The position numbers were made by a program, and so were the translations under genes. A model generated the notes under the pieces. It did not search any database, was not told the origin of the DNA, and saw only the letters and a program-made list of their open reading frames with translations. Positions 47,161-54,155 of a stretch of DNA of 64,000 nucleotides are shown here, piece after piece. Within the stretch, counting starts at the first letter, position 1. Every line of letters starts with the position of its first letter. Source of the stretch: Gemmatimonas sp. (GTDB lineage Bacteria > Gemmatimonadota > Gemmatimonadetes > Gemmatimonadales > Gemmatimonadaceae); NCBI RefSeq assembly GCF_027531815.1, contig NZ_JAPZSK010000006.1, positions 124,001 to 188,000 of the forward strand, given 5' to 3'.

Positions 47161-48300
47161 TCATGCCGATTCCCGCAGCTGCAGGCGACGCTCGAGGACG
47201 TCAACCTGCGCCGCGATCACGGCGGCCAGCTCGTGCAGCGGGGCGACCGCGTCGGCGCCGCCGGCGCGCAGCGCCGCGTCCGGCATCCCCGGCACGACAG
47301 AGGTGGCGCGATCCTGCACGACCACGCGCCCGCCCGCGGCACGAATGGCCCGCGCCCCCTCGGCGGCATCACACCCCATCCCGGTGAGCACCACGGCGAC
47401 CGTCTGGGCGCCGTACACCTGGGCGACCGACTGGAACAGCGGATCGGCGGCGGGGCGTACTCCCCATTGCGCCGGATCGTCACCCAACAGCAGGCGCGGC
47501 ACTTCGCGCGGCCCGTGCAACCGCACATGCCGCCCGCCCGGCGCGATGTAGGCGTGCCCGGCCCGCAGCGGTTCGTTGTCTCCGGCTTCGTGTACCGTGA
47601 GCGCCGACGCGGCGTCGAGACGCCTCGCCAAGCTGGCGGTGAAGCCCGGTGGCATGTGCTGCACCACGAGCACCGCCGTGTCGGGCCACGCGGGCAAGGC
47701 CGGGAGCAGTTGCGAGAGCGCCGCCGGTCCGCCGGTCGAGGCCGCAATGCACACCACCCGCGAGGGGGCACCAGCCAGCGGCAGTTGCAGCGGCACCGCG
47801 CGCGGCGGCACCGGCAACTGTCCCGACGTCAGCACCGGGTGCGCGGCCACCTGCACATCGACGCTGGCGCGCAGCGCCTGCAGCAGATGCTCGCGCACCA
47901 CGTCGAGGTCCAGGCTGATGGCCCCCGACGGCTTGCGCACGAAATCCACGGCCCCCCGTTCGAGGGCGCGCAGCGTGGCGTCGGCGCCGCTGTCGGTACC
48001 GCCGCCACTCAGCATCACCACCGGGCGTGGATGATCGCGCATGATGAACTCCAGCGCCGCCAGGCCATTCAACGCGGGCATGTCCACGTCGAGCGTGACG
48101 ATATCGGGGTCGAGTACCGCGACTTGCCGCAAGGCTTCTTTACCGTCCCGGGCCGTGCCGACCACGGTGAACTCGCCAGTGGACTCCACCACTTCACTGA
48201 CCAGCTTCCGCATGAAGGCGCTGTCGTCCACCACGAGCACCCGCGTCGGTCGCGTGCCCGGCGGGCCCGAGGTGCCGACCGGCTGGTCAGAGCTCGACAT
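47161..48300 (-). CDS. cheB: Chemotaxis methylesterase CheB
   Basis: Response regulator with receptor glutamate methylesterase/deamidase activity. It has 379 residues. The receiver domain (about 19-135) has VLVVDDSAFMR and the phospho-acceptor in TLDVDMP (Asp71), with KP at 123-124. The esterase domain has CIAASTGGPAAL (Ser188), VVQHMPPGF (His215) and GMGCDAAEGA (Asp311), the catalytic triad. The ATG at 48300 overlaps cheD by 14 bases. No cheR or receptor gene is in the window. Confidence 0.95.
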   Translation of the reverse strand: MSSSDQPVGTSGPPGTRPTRVLVVDDSAFMRKLVSEVVESTGEFTVVGTARDGKEALRQVAVLDPDIVTLDVDMPALNGLAALEFIMRDHPRPVVMLSGGGTDSGADATLRALERGAVDFVRKPSGAISLDLDVVREHLLQALRASVDVQVAAHPVLTSGQLPVPPRAVPLQLPLAGAPSRVVCIAASTGGPAALSQLLPALPAWPDTAVLVVQHMPPGFTASLARRLDAASALTVHEAGDNEPLRAGHAYIAPGGRHVRLHGPREVPRLLLGDDPAQWGVRPAADPLFQSVAQVYGAQTVAVVLTGMGCDAAEGARAIRAAGGRVVVQDRATSVVPGMPDAALRAGGADAVAPLHELAAVIAAQVDVLERRLQLRESA

Positions 48301-48778
48301 CGTCGCCCCGCACGCTGCGCACGACGATGCGGCCGGTGGCCACGTCGAAGGTGAGCGAACGCCCCATGGAGCCACCCACCGCTTCCCCCACGATGGGGAC
48401 GTCGTGCGCGGCGCATGCCTGACGCGCCGCCTTCACATTGCGCACGCCGAGTCCTACGGCCCCGGCGGGAAGGAGCGCGCCGAACATGGAGGCACCGCCA
48501 ATGAGCCGCGCATTGATCTCGCCGCGGGCGCCGCAGGCACGCATGCGCTCCAGCATGGCGGGCACGGCGGTAAACGGAAACTTGCCGGGTCGCGGGGGCC
48601 GGGATGACAGAGCCGCATGCGGCAGGAGCACATGCGCCAGCGCCCCCACCCTTTCGGTGGCGTCGTACAGGGCCACCGCCACACAGCTCCCCAGCCCTGT
48701 CGTGACGAGGGTGAGCTCGCCCTGCCCCACTTCGATCTCGGCGATGCCGACCATGACGGGCGCCGCGAGCACGCTCAT
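48287..48778 (-). CDS. cheD: Chemoreceptor glutamine deamidase CheD
   Basis: Deamidates receptor glutamines and binds CheC, stimulating its phosphatase. It is 163 residues with TTGLGSCVAVALYD (Cys32), GALAHVLLP (His49) and KFPFTAVPAML, then IGGASMFG, in the order known for the family, so catalytically complete. It overlaps the PATAN-TPR gene as ATGA and cheB by 14 bases. Presence with CheC (56909-57697) fits a CheC-CheD feedback pair. Confidence 0.95.
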   Translation of the reverse strand: MSVLAAPVMVGIAEIEVGQGELTLVTTGLGSCVAVALYDATERVGALAHVLLPHAALSSRPPRPGKFPFTAVPAMLERMRACGARGEINARLIGGASMFGALLPAGAVGLGVRNVKAARQACAAHDVPIVGEAVGGSMGRSLTFDVATGRIVVRSVRGDDVEL

Positions 48779-50475
48779 GCGTCCGCCCCCAGCACGGCCA
48801 GCGCCTCATCGTGCGCGACGGGACGCGTGGCGGACGACTCGGGAAAGACCTGGTCGGCTGCCGGCAGCATGGCTGCCAGATTCGCCATGACGATGCGATT
48901 GCCGGGATCGAGCACCAGCGCCTGCTCCCACGCCTCACGGGCGTCGTCGAGTGCCCCACGCCGGTAGTGAATGTTCCCCAGCTTGAGGTAGACATCGGGG
49001 CCGTGCCACGGCGCGAGGCGCACCACCCGCACGAACGCGTCGAACGCCTCGTCGTAGCGCTGCGCGCGATAGAGATAATCGCCCAGGTTCTTGTGCAGGT
49101 GCGGACAGTTGGCGTCCTCCAGCAGCGCGTGTTCGAGCGTCCGCGCGGCCAGTTCGTAGCTGCCGCGCCGCTCGTGTATCACCGCAAGGTTGTTGTGCAG
49201 CGGCACGGCGTGCGGGTACACCGCCAACCCTTCCTCGAGCACGGCAACCGCCCGGCGACTGTCGCCGGCGAGTGCCGCGGCCAGACCGGCACTGTGGAAC
49301 CACGCGGCCGATGGCTGGCGCGCGCCCCACTGGGCGCGCGCGGTCGCCAGCAACGCCTCGGCGGCAGCGAGATCACCGTCGCGAAGCGCCATGTCGGCCC
49401 GCGACAGGGCGAGCCGCGGGTCGGGGAGCGACCCGGCACGTCGCGCGGCCTCGTCGAGGGCGCGCGATGCGCCCTCGCGGTCGCCGGTCTGTTCGAGAGC
49501 GAAGGCCAAGTTGTGCAGCACCGCCGACGGTGCCTCCGGCTCCTGGGCCGCCCGCGCGAAGGTGGACGCCGCGTCGGCCCAGGCTCCGCGGCGGGCGTGC
49601 ACCAGCCCCAGGTGAAAGCGGGCGATGCCATCGGACTCGCGCAGCTCGAGGACGCGGCGCAATTCGCGCGACGCCTCGTCCAGCATGCCGGTGCGATAGA
49701 ACGCGATGCCGAGGTTGCGATGCTCGGCCACGCGGCTCTCCGGGGGCGGCTGGCGGTGGGCCGCACTGCGCCCAACCCGCCGCGCGTAGCCCGTCGTCAC
49801 GAGTCCGTACAGTGCCTTGCCCACATCGAACTCGCTCAGTCCGGAGCGTTCGATGAGCGCGTGGACGTCGTTCGTCCCGTCGAGCAGCTCGGCAATGCGC
49901 TCCTGTACCGACGAGAGCGAGACGTCGCGCGCGCTGACGCGCGAGCCGTCGGCCTCGAAGATGAGGTCGAAGGACGGGATCTTCTTTTCAATGACCGACC
50001 ATTCGTCGATCCGGCGCGCCCCTTCCAGCAGCAGCGCGTCCGCACTGATGGAGAAGAGCGGCGCATCGAGCGAGAGGTCGCCATCGGACTCGAAGGTGAA
50101 GGTACCCTGCGTCCAGCCAAAGAGGTGGTACACCACTTCCTCGACCTGCGCCCGGAACACCTGCACCAGCAGGTCATGATCCACCAGCTCGCTGGCGAGC
50201 AGCGCCCTGGCCAGATCGCGGTCGTCCTGGAGCTGCAACTGGGCGGCGAGCCGCGCGAGTTCGTCAGCGGCAACGGCCCCGAGGCGCACGAGCCGATCGC
50301 CCAGCCGGTCGCGCCGATTGACGATGGAGGCGTGCACCACGCGCCCGTCGGCGAAGTGAACGGCGCCGAAGCTGCCATCGCGCGCGATGCTCAGGCACCC
50401 CGTCTTCTGCCCCAACGAGAGGAGCTGCAGGACATCGGCGAGACTGGCCTCGCTCAAGTTGCCGCGAATGGCCAT
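48775..50475 (-). CDS. PATAN (DUF4388) domain plus TPR protein
   Basis: A 566-residue soluble protein. The N-terminal PATAN/DUF4388 domain (about 1-240) starts GNLSEASLADVLQLLSLGQK, with VEEVVYHLFGWTQGTFTF. The C-terminal 320 residues are TPR-type repeats (HRNLGIAFYRTGMLDEASRE, HKNLGDYLYRAQRYDEAFDA). PATAN domains occur in cyanobacterial PatA-type regulators of gliding or twitching motility (family knowledge). The ATG at 50475 overlaps the DnaA-like stop as TAATG and has GAGGAG 8 bases upstream. It is probably an adaptor that ties the GTPase/ATPase pair to the Che proteins (inference). Confidence 0.85.
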   Translation of the reverse strand: MAIRGNLSEASLADVLQLLSLGQKTGCLSIARDGSFGAVHFADGRVVHASIVNRRDRLGDRLVRLGAVAADELARLAAQLQLQDDRDLARALLASELVDHDLLVQVFRAQVEEVVYHLFGWTQGTFTFESDGDLSLDAPLFSISADALLLEGARRIDEWSVIEKKIPSFDLIFEADGSRVSARDVSLSSVQERIAELLDGTNDVHALIERSGLSEFDVGKALYGLVTTGYARRVGRSAAHRQPPPESRVAEHRNLGIAFYRTGMLDEASRELRRVLELRESDGIARFHLGLVHARRGAWADAASTFARAAQEPEAPSAVLHNLAFALEQTGDREGASRALDEAARRAGSLPDPRLALSRADMALRDGDLAAAEALLATARAQWGARQPSAAWFHSAGLAAALAGDSRRAVAVLEEGLAVYPHAVPLHNNLAVIHERRGSYELAARTLEHALLEDANCPHLHKNLGDYLYRAQRYDEAFDAFVRVVRLAPWHGPDVYLKLGNIHYRRGALDDAREAWEQALVLDPGNRIVMANLAAMLPAADQVFPESSATRPVAHDEALAVLGADA

Positions 50476-52214
50476 TACCGGTACTCCTCAATGAGGCGAC
50501 CGCCGAGCTCTGGCCAGCGCCACATGGTCTTTTCCCGGTCTTCGAAGAACCGGTCGCGCTCTCCGGGTTCGAGACCGGCCAGCTGCTCGAGGCGCAGTCG
50601 CTCGCGCGCCGCGAGCAAGATCACGAGCCCGCCTTCGAAACGCGACCGCAGCCGGTCCGCCAGCCCGAGCATTTCCTTGGGCGGGCGAGAGCTCGTGAGC
50701 ACGACCTGCGCCCCGCGGCCCACGAGCAGGTTGAACAGATGGAACAGCTCGTCCTGTGTGCGTTCCTTTCCTTCCAGCTCCTGCACATCGTCGAGAATGA
50801 GCACATCGGCTTGGCGGTAGCGCACCCGCCAACGCTCCACCCCGCCCTCCTGCATCGCGGCGATGTATTCCTCGACGAACTGGCGAGCCGGCAGGCAGGC
50901 GACCTGCTTGCCTGGCCACTGCGCTTTCACCGCGTTGCCGATGGCGTGCGCGCAGTGGGTCTTGCCACTGCCGGCAGGTCCGTGCAGGAGGAGCGGATTG
51001 TAGCCGGCGCCCGGCGCGTCGATGACCGCATCAATGGCGCGTACGGCCAGCTGATTCTCGGCTCCCACCTGAAGGGCGGCCCGGGTGAATCCCGGTGACG
51101 GCGGCGGCAGCGGCAGCGCGGTATCGATGGTGTACTGCAGTAGCTGCTCGGCAGCCGGAATGGCCTCCACATTACGGAAGGCACCATGGCCACGCAGTGC
51201 CGGATCAATGGCGACCGCGTGCACCTCAAGGCCACGCAGATGGTCCACGGCGGCGGCATAGGCGCGCAGCAATCCGTCGGCATCGATGGCTTGGGGCGAT
51301 TGCAGTGCCCGCTCGAGGACCCTCACGTTCCAGCCGTCGACGCGGTAGGCGCCAATGGCCTCGCCAATGCGCACGCGCCAGGGTTCGACACGCGTCTCCA
51401 CCTCCGTCAGCACATCGGCAAGGAAGCCTTCGTAGTCCGTGCCGCTGGGAATGATGGCCCGAATGCGCTCGGGGGTGGGCGGGGCCGAAGGTGCGGCATG
51501 GACGCCGAGAACCGCACGCACCTCGTCGGAGGCCACCGGTCGGCCATCGAGCTGCTGGTATGCCGTGAGCTTGTTCAGCGCTCCCTTGAGTTCCCGCACG
51601 TTGCCGAACGGGAGGCGCGCCACCTCGTCGAGCACCCCATCGGCGAAGGAGTCGGCGCGGTCGGCCACGACATTGCGCAGAATGGCGAGGCGCAGTTCGA
51701 AGTCGGGCGCCCCCACATCCACCACGAGGCCGCCTGACAGTCGCGAGAGGAGTCGCTGGTCGACATCGGGGATCTCCGATGGCTGGCGATCGCTCGTGAG
51801 AACGAGTTGCTGGCCGGCGCTGAGCAACACGCTGAGCAGCCGCAGCAGTTCACTCTGCGTCTCCCGCTGGCCGGTCAGGAACTGGACATCATCGAGGATG
51901 AACAGGTCCGCCTGGGAAAAGGGCTCGAGAAACTGCTGCGGCTGTCCCGATGCCACCGCGCGGTGCAGCAGTTCGGCGACTTCTTCGCCCGACGAGAAGC
52001 GCACACGGACCGCCGGCTGCACCTCGCGGGTGCGATGGGCGATGGCCGCCACGAGATGCGTCTTGCCGAGCCCCGACCCACCATAGATGAAGAGCGGGTT
52101 GTAGGCCTGCCCGGGGGCGTCGGCCACTGCGCGTGCCGCCGAGACGGCCAATCGGTTCGAGGCGCCCACCACAAACGTGTCGAATCGCAGGGAGCGATCC
52201 ATGCTGCCGGTCAC
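50475..52214 (-). CDS. Tandem DnaA-type AAA+ ATPase without DNA-binding domain
   Basis: A 579-residue protein with two AAA+ modules of DnaA type. Module 1 has NPLFIYGGSGLGKTHL (Walker A 45-52), LFILDDVQFLTGQRETQSEL (Walker B 104-110), sensor 1 LVLTSDR, RLLSRLSGGLV (Arg-finger region) and the lid/sensor 2 GNVRELKGALNKL (204-216). A linker of about 135 residues follows. Module 2 has NPLLLHGPAGSGKTH (412-419), VLILDDVQELEGKERTQDEL (471-477), VVLTSSR and RLRSRFEGGLV, then stops without a lid. The DnaA helix-turn-helix domain IV is absent. Start GTG at 52214 overlaps the GTPase stop as GTGA. Both ATP sites look intact. It is not the replication initiator; a partner-binding or assembly ATPase is likelier. 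Confidence 0.9.
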   Translation of the reverse strand: MTGSMDRSLRFDTFVVGASNRLAVSAARAVADAPGQAYNPLFIYGGSGLGKTHLVAAIAHRTREVQPAVRVRFSSGEEVAELLHRAVASGQPQQFLEPFSQADLFILDDVQFLTGQRETQSELLRLLSVLLSAGQQLVLTSDRQPSEIPDVDQRLLSRLSGGLVVDVGAPDFELRLAILRNVVADRADSFADGVLDEVARLPFGNVRELKGALNKLTAYQQLDGRPVASDEVRAVLGVHAAPSAPPTPERIRAIIPSGTDYEGFLADVLTEVETRVEPWRVRIGEAIGAYRVDGWNVRVLERALQSPQAIDADGLLRAYAAAVDHLRGLEVHAVAIDPALRGHGAFRNVEAIPAAEQLLQYTIDTALPLPPPSPGFTRAALQVGAENQLAVRAIDAVIDAPGAGYNPLLLHGPAGSGKTHCAHAIGNAVKAQWPGKQVACLPARQFVEEYIAAMQEGGVERWRVRYRQADVLILDDVQELEGKERTQDELFHLFNLLVGRGAQVVLTSSRPPKEMLGLADRLRSRFEGGLVILLAARERLRLEQLAGLEPGERDRFFEDREKTMWRWPELGGRLIEEYR

Positions 52215-52915
52215 GCGGCGACACCAGCACCGGTCAGGACACCCTGCCCCGTCGGGGCGTCCAGTGCGGGCGCATACACGGGCGTGCGCAAGGCGGCGTT
52301 GGCCCGCCGCCCGGCCACGGTTCCGTCTTCAGCGCCCAGCCGCCGCAACACGGTGCGGCCCAGCGCCCGCAGCGTGTCGAAAACGCCCACGCCGTTCAGC
52401 GCATCGGCCGCGTATTCGGGGACGACGCGGAAGTTGAGCGCCGCCGACAGCTCGGCGACACTGGCCGCGAGCGAGGGTGGCAGGTCCTGCTTGTTGTACT
52501 GCAGCACGATCGGCAGCGCCCGGGCGTCCACCCCGTGTTCGGCCAGATTCGCGTGCATGTCCTGCAGGCTCTCGAAGTTGTCGTCCCACCGGTGCCGCTG
52601 ACTGTCGGCCACGAACGCCACGCCGTCGGCGCCCTGCAGTACCAGCTGCCTGATGGCCTTGTAGTACGGCTGGCCGGGCACGGTGTACAACTGGAAGCGC
52701 ACCTTGTACGCGCCCACGGTGCCAAGGTCTACCGGCAGGTAATCGAAAAAGAGGGTGCGATCACGACGCGTGGCAAGCGACGTGAGCGATCCCACCTGCC
52801 CGCTCGGCAAGGCCGAATGCAGATAGGTGAGATTTGTCGTCTTTCCCGACCGACCGGGGCCGTAATAGACCAGCTTGCAGGTGATCAGCCGCGTGGCGTG
52901 ATCGACAATGGGCAT
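52211..52915 (-). CDS. mglA: MglA-like small Ras-family GTPase
   Basis: A 234-residue GTPase close to Myxococcus MglA, which sets the leading cell pole in gliding and twitching motility. Switch and nucleotide motifs are VYYGPGRSGKTTNL (P-loop 19-26), RRDRTLFFDYLPVDLG, QLYTVPGQ (78-82), FVADSQRHR and QYNKQDLP (141-144). The Arg at 53 and the Gln at 82 match, by position, the intrinsic arginine finger and catalytic glutamine of Myxococcus MglA. A C-terminal tail of about 35 residues, Ala/Gly/Pro-rich, is extra. No roadblock (MglB) GAP gene is nearby. The ATG at 52915 follows a structured 83-base gap, and the stop overlaps the DnaA-like gene. Confidence 0.92.
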   Translation of the reverse strand: MPIVDHATRLITCKLVYYGPGRSGKTTNLTYLHSALPSGQVGSLTSLATRRDRTLFFDYLPVDLGTVGAYKVRFQLYTVPGQPYYKAIRQLVLQGADGVAFVADSQRHRWDDNFESLQDMHANLAEHGVDARALPIVLQYNKQDLPPSLAASVAELSAALNFRVVPEYAADALNGVGVFDTLRALGRTVLRRLGAEDGTVAGRRANAALRTPVYAPALDAPTGQGVLTGAGVAA

Positions 52916-52940
52916 GCGCCCGCTCCTCTTCCTCGCCGCA

Positions 52941-53003
52941 CGCCGGTGTAGGCACCGGCGCGTCCTCTCCGTAGACGGTACGCCGTCGCGCCCGTACCCT
53001 ACG
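52941..53003 (-). promoter_or_regulatory. Two hairpins in the gap before mglA
   Basis: In the 83 bases between the PATAN gene stop and mglA, minus-strand RNA can form two adjacent hairpins. One pairs 52993-53003 with 52970-52982 (11 bp plus a 2-base bulge, 10-base loop) and covers the PATAN stop codon. The other pairs cgccggtg (52941-52948) with caccggcg (52953-52960) around a 4-base loop. No T-run follows, so processing or stabilisation is likelier than termination. Confidence 0.55.
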
Positions 53004-54147
53004 GGTGCAACAGCGCGTGCAATCGAGCGGCCAGCCCGATGGCCTCACGCACCTGATCGGCGTTGGGCGGCGGTACCGGCGACCGCAGGGCGGCATTCCA
53101 GTGCGCCACCGCACCACGCAGATCCCCGGTCCGCGCCAGCGCATCTCCCTGCTGGCACAACACATGGCCGATCTGCCCGTCGGTGGGCACCGGAGCGCCG
53201 TCCGGCGGCTGCTCTTGTGGGAAGGACGGTTCAACGGGCGCTGGCGCAACCGCCGCCGACGTCATGCCGCTGCCCTGCCAGGGGGCGGGGGCAAGCGGCA
53301 GCCCGTCGGTGCTGAGAACGCCATGCGCCACCGGGTCGAAGAGCGAGTCCTCGTCCGGTTCCGCGGGCCCCACGATCGCCGTGTAGGAGCCCGATGGCAC
53401 CCAGAGTTCCGCGGCAACCGGCCCGGGGAGCGGCACCGCCGCGGTGGAGGTCGGCGGTGAGGAGCCCGGCGGAGCGGACGGCAGTTCGGCGGTGGTAGGG
53501 ATGCTCGCCATCGCGGGCGGCGTGGGATTGCGCCGCGGCGCGGCCTGTCCCTCGCGCAACGTGAGCAGCCCGGCCCCCAGCAGGTCGTGCACGAGGAGGG
53601 CCACATCAGTGACATCCCGCTGCATGGCGGCGGCGAGCGACATGAGGTCGCGCTGGCCATCGACACGCGTGAGGATGTCCCATTGCGGCGGCGTCAGGCG
53701 CAGCAACGGCAGCTGATGTGGCTCCACCTCGACGAATGCCGGGATGACACGCGCATGCGGCACCCGGGCCTCGATGTGCTGCCACACCTCGGCGCGCATG
53801 GCGGCGTCCATGAGCAGCGGCTCCACCGTGAGGCGCACCGCGCTGGGGTGCAGGGGCCGTTGGGCGGGCGCGAAGCGGAAGGTCCCGTCGCGCCAGAGCA
53901 GCACATCCTGCACGGCCGCTTCCATGGCCGCGCGATCGCTCTCCCGGCGCCGCGGCGCGGCCAGCTCGTGCACGCGGTCGGCTCCCACCACCTCGGCATC
54001 CACGATCGCCCCGGCCTCGAAGGCCAGCTGCGCGCGGCGCCCCTGCAGCGGCGCGTCGCAATGCAGCACACCGGTCTTTCGCCCCAGGGCCAGCAGTTGC
54101 AGGACCTCGGTCAGTGCCAGATCACGGAGCCGTCCTTCGAGAGCCAT
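52999..54147 (-). CDS. PATAN (DUF4388) domain protein
   Basis: A 382-residue soluble protein. The N-terminal domain starts MALEGRLRDLALTEVLQLLA and continues GRKTGVLHC, closely matching the start of the PATAN-TPR protein at 50475. DVLLWRDGTFRFAPAQRPL matches its second half. A winged-helix-like piece follows (LTRVDGQRDLMSLAAAM), then a Pro/Ser/Thr-rich linker of about 110 residues and a short TPR-like end (CQQGDALARTGDLRGAVAHW). The ATG at 54147 lies 8 bases after the large TPR gene. Role inferred as an adaptor for MglA or the Che array. Confidence 0.83.
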   Translation of the reverse strand: MALEGRLRDLALTEVLQLLALGRKTGVLHCDAPLQGRRAQLAFEAGAIVDAEVVGADRVHELAAPRRRESDRAAMEAAVQDVLLWRDGTFRFAPAQRPLHPSAVRLTVEPLLMDAAMRAEVWQHIEARVPHARVIPAFVEVEPHQLPLLRLTPPQWDILTRVDGQRDLMSLAAAMQRDVTDVALLVHDLLGAGLLTLREGQAAPRRNPTPPAMASIPTTAELPSAPPGSSPPTSTAAVPLPGPVAAELWVPSGSYTAIVGPAEPDEDSLFDPVAHGVLSTDGLPLAPAPWQGSGMTSAAVAPAPVEPSFPQEQPPDGAPVPTDGQIGHVLCQQGDALARTGDLRGAVAHWNAALRSPVPPPNADQVREAIGLAARLHALLHP

Positions 54148-54155
54148 ATGCCGCC

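Noticed and set aside
50475-52214. Reading the double-AAA+ gene as the chromosomal dnaA, with an origin nearby
   Set aside because: There is no DNA-binding domain IV, no dnaN, gyrB or recF neighbour and no cluster of DnaA boxes or A/T-rich unwinding region near it.
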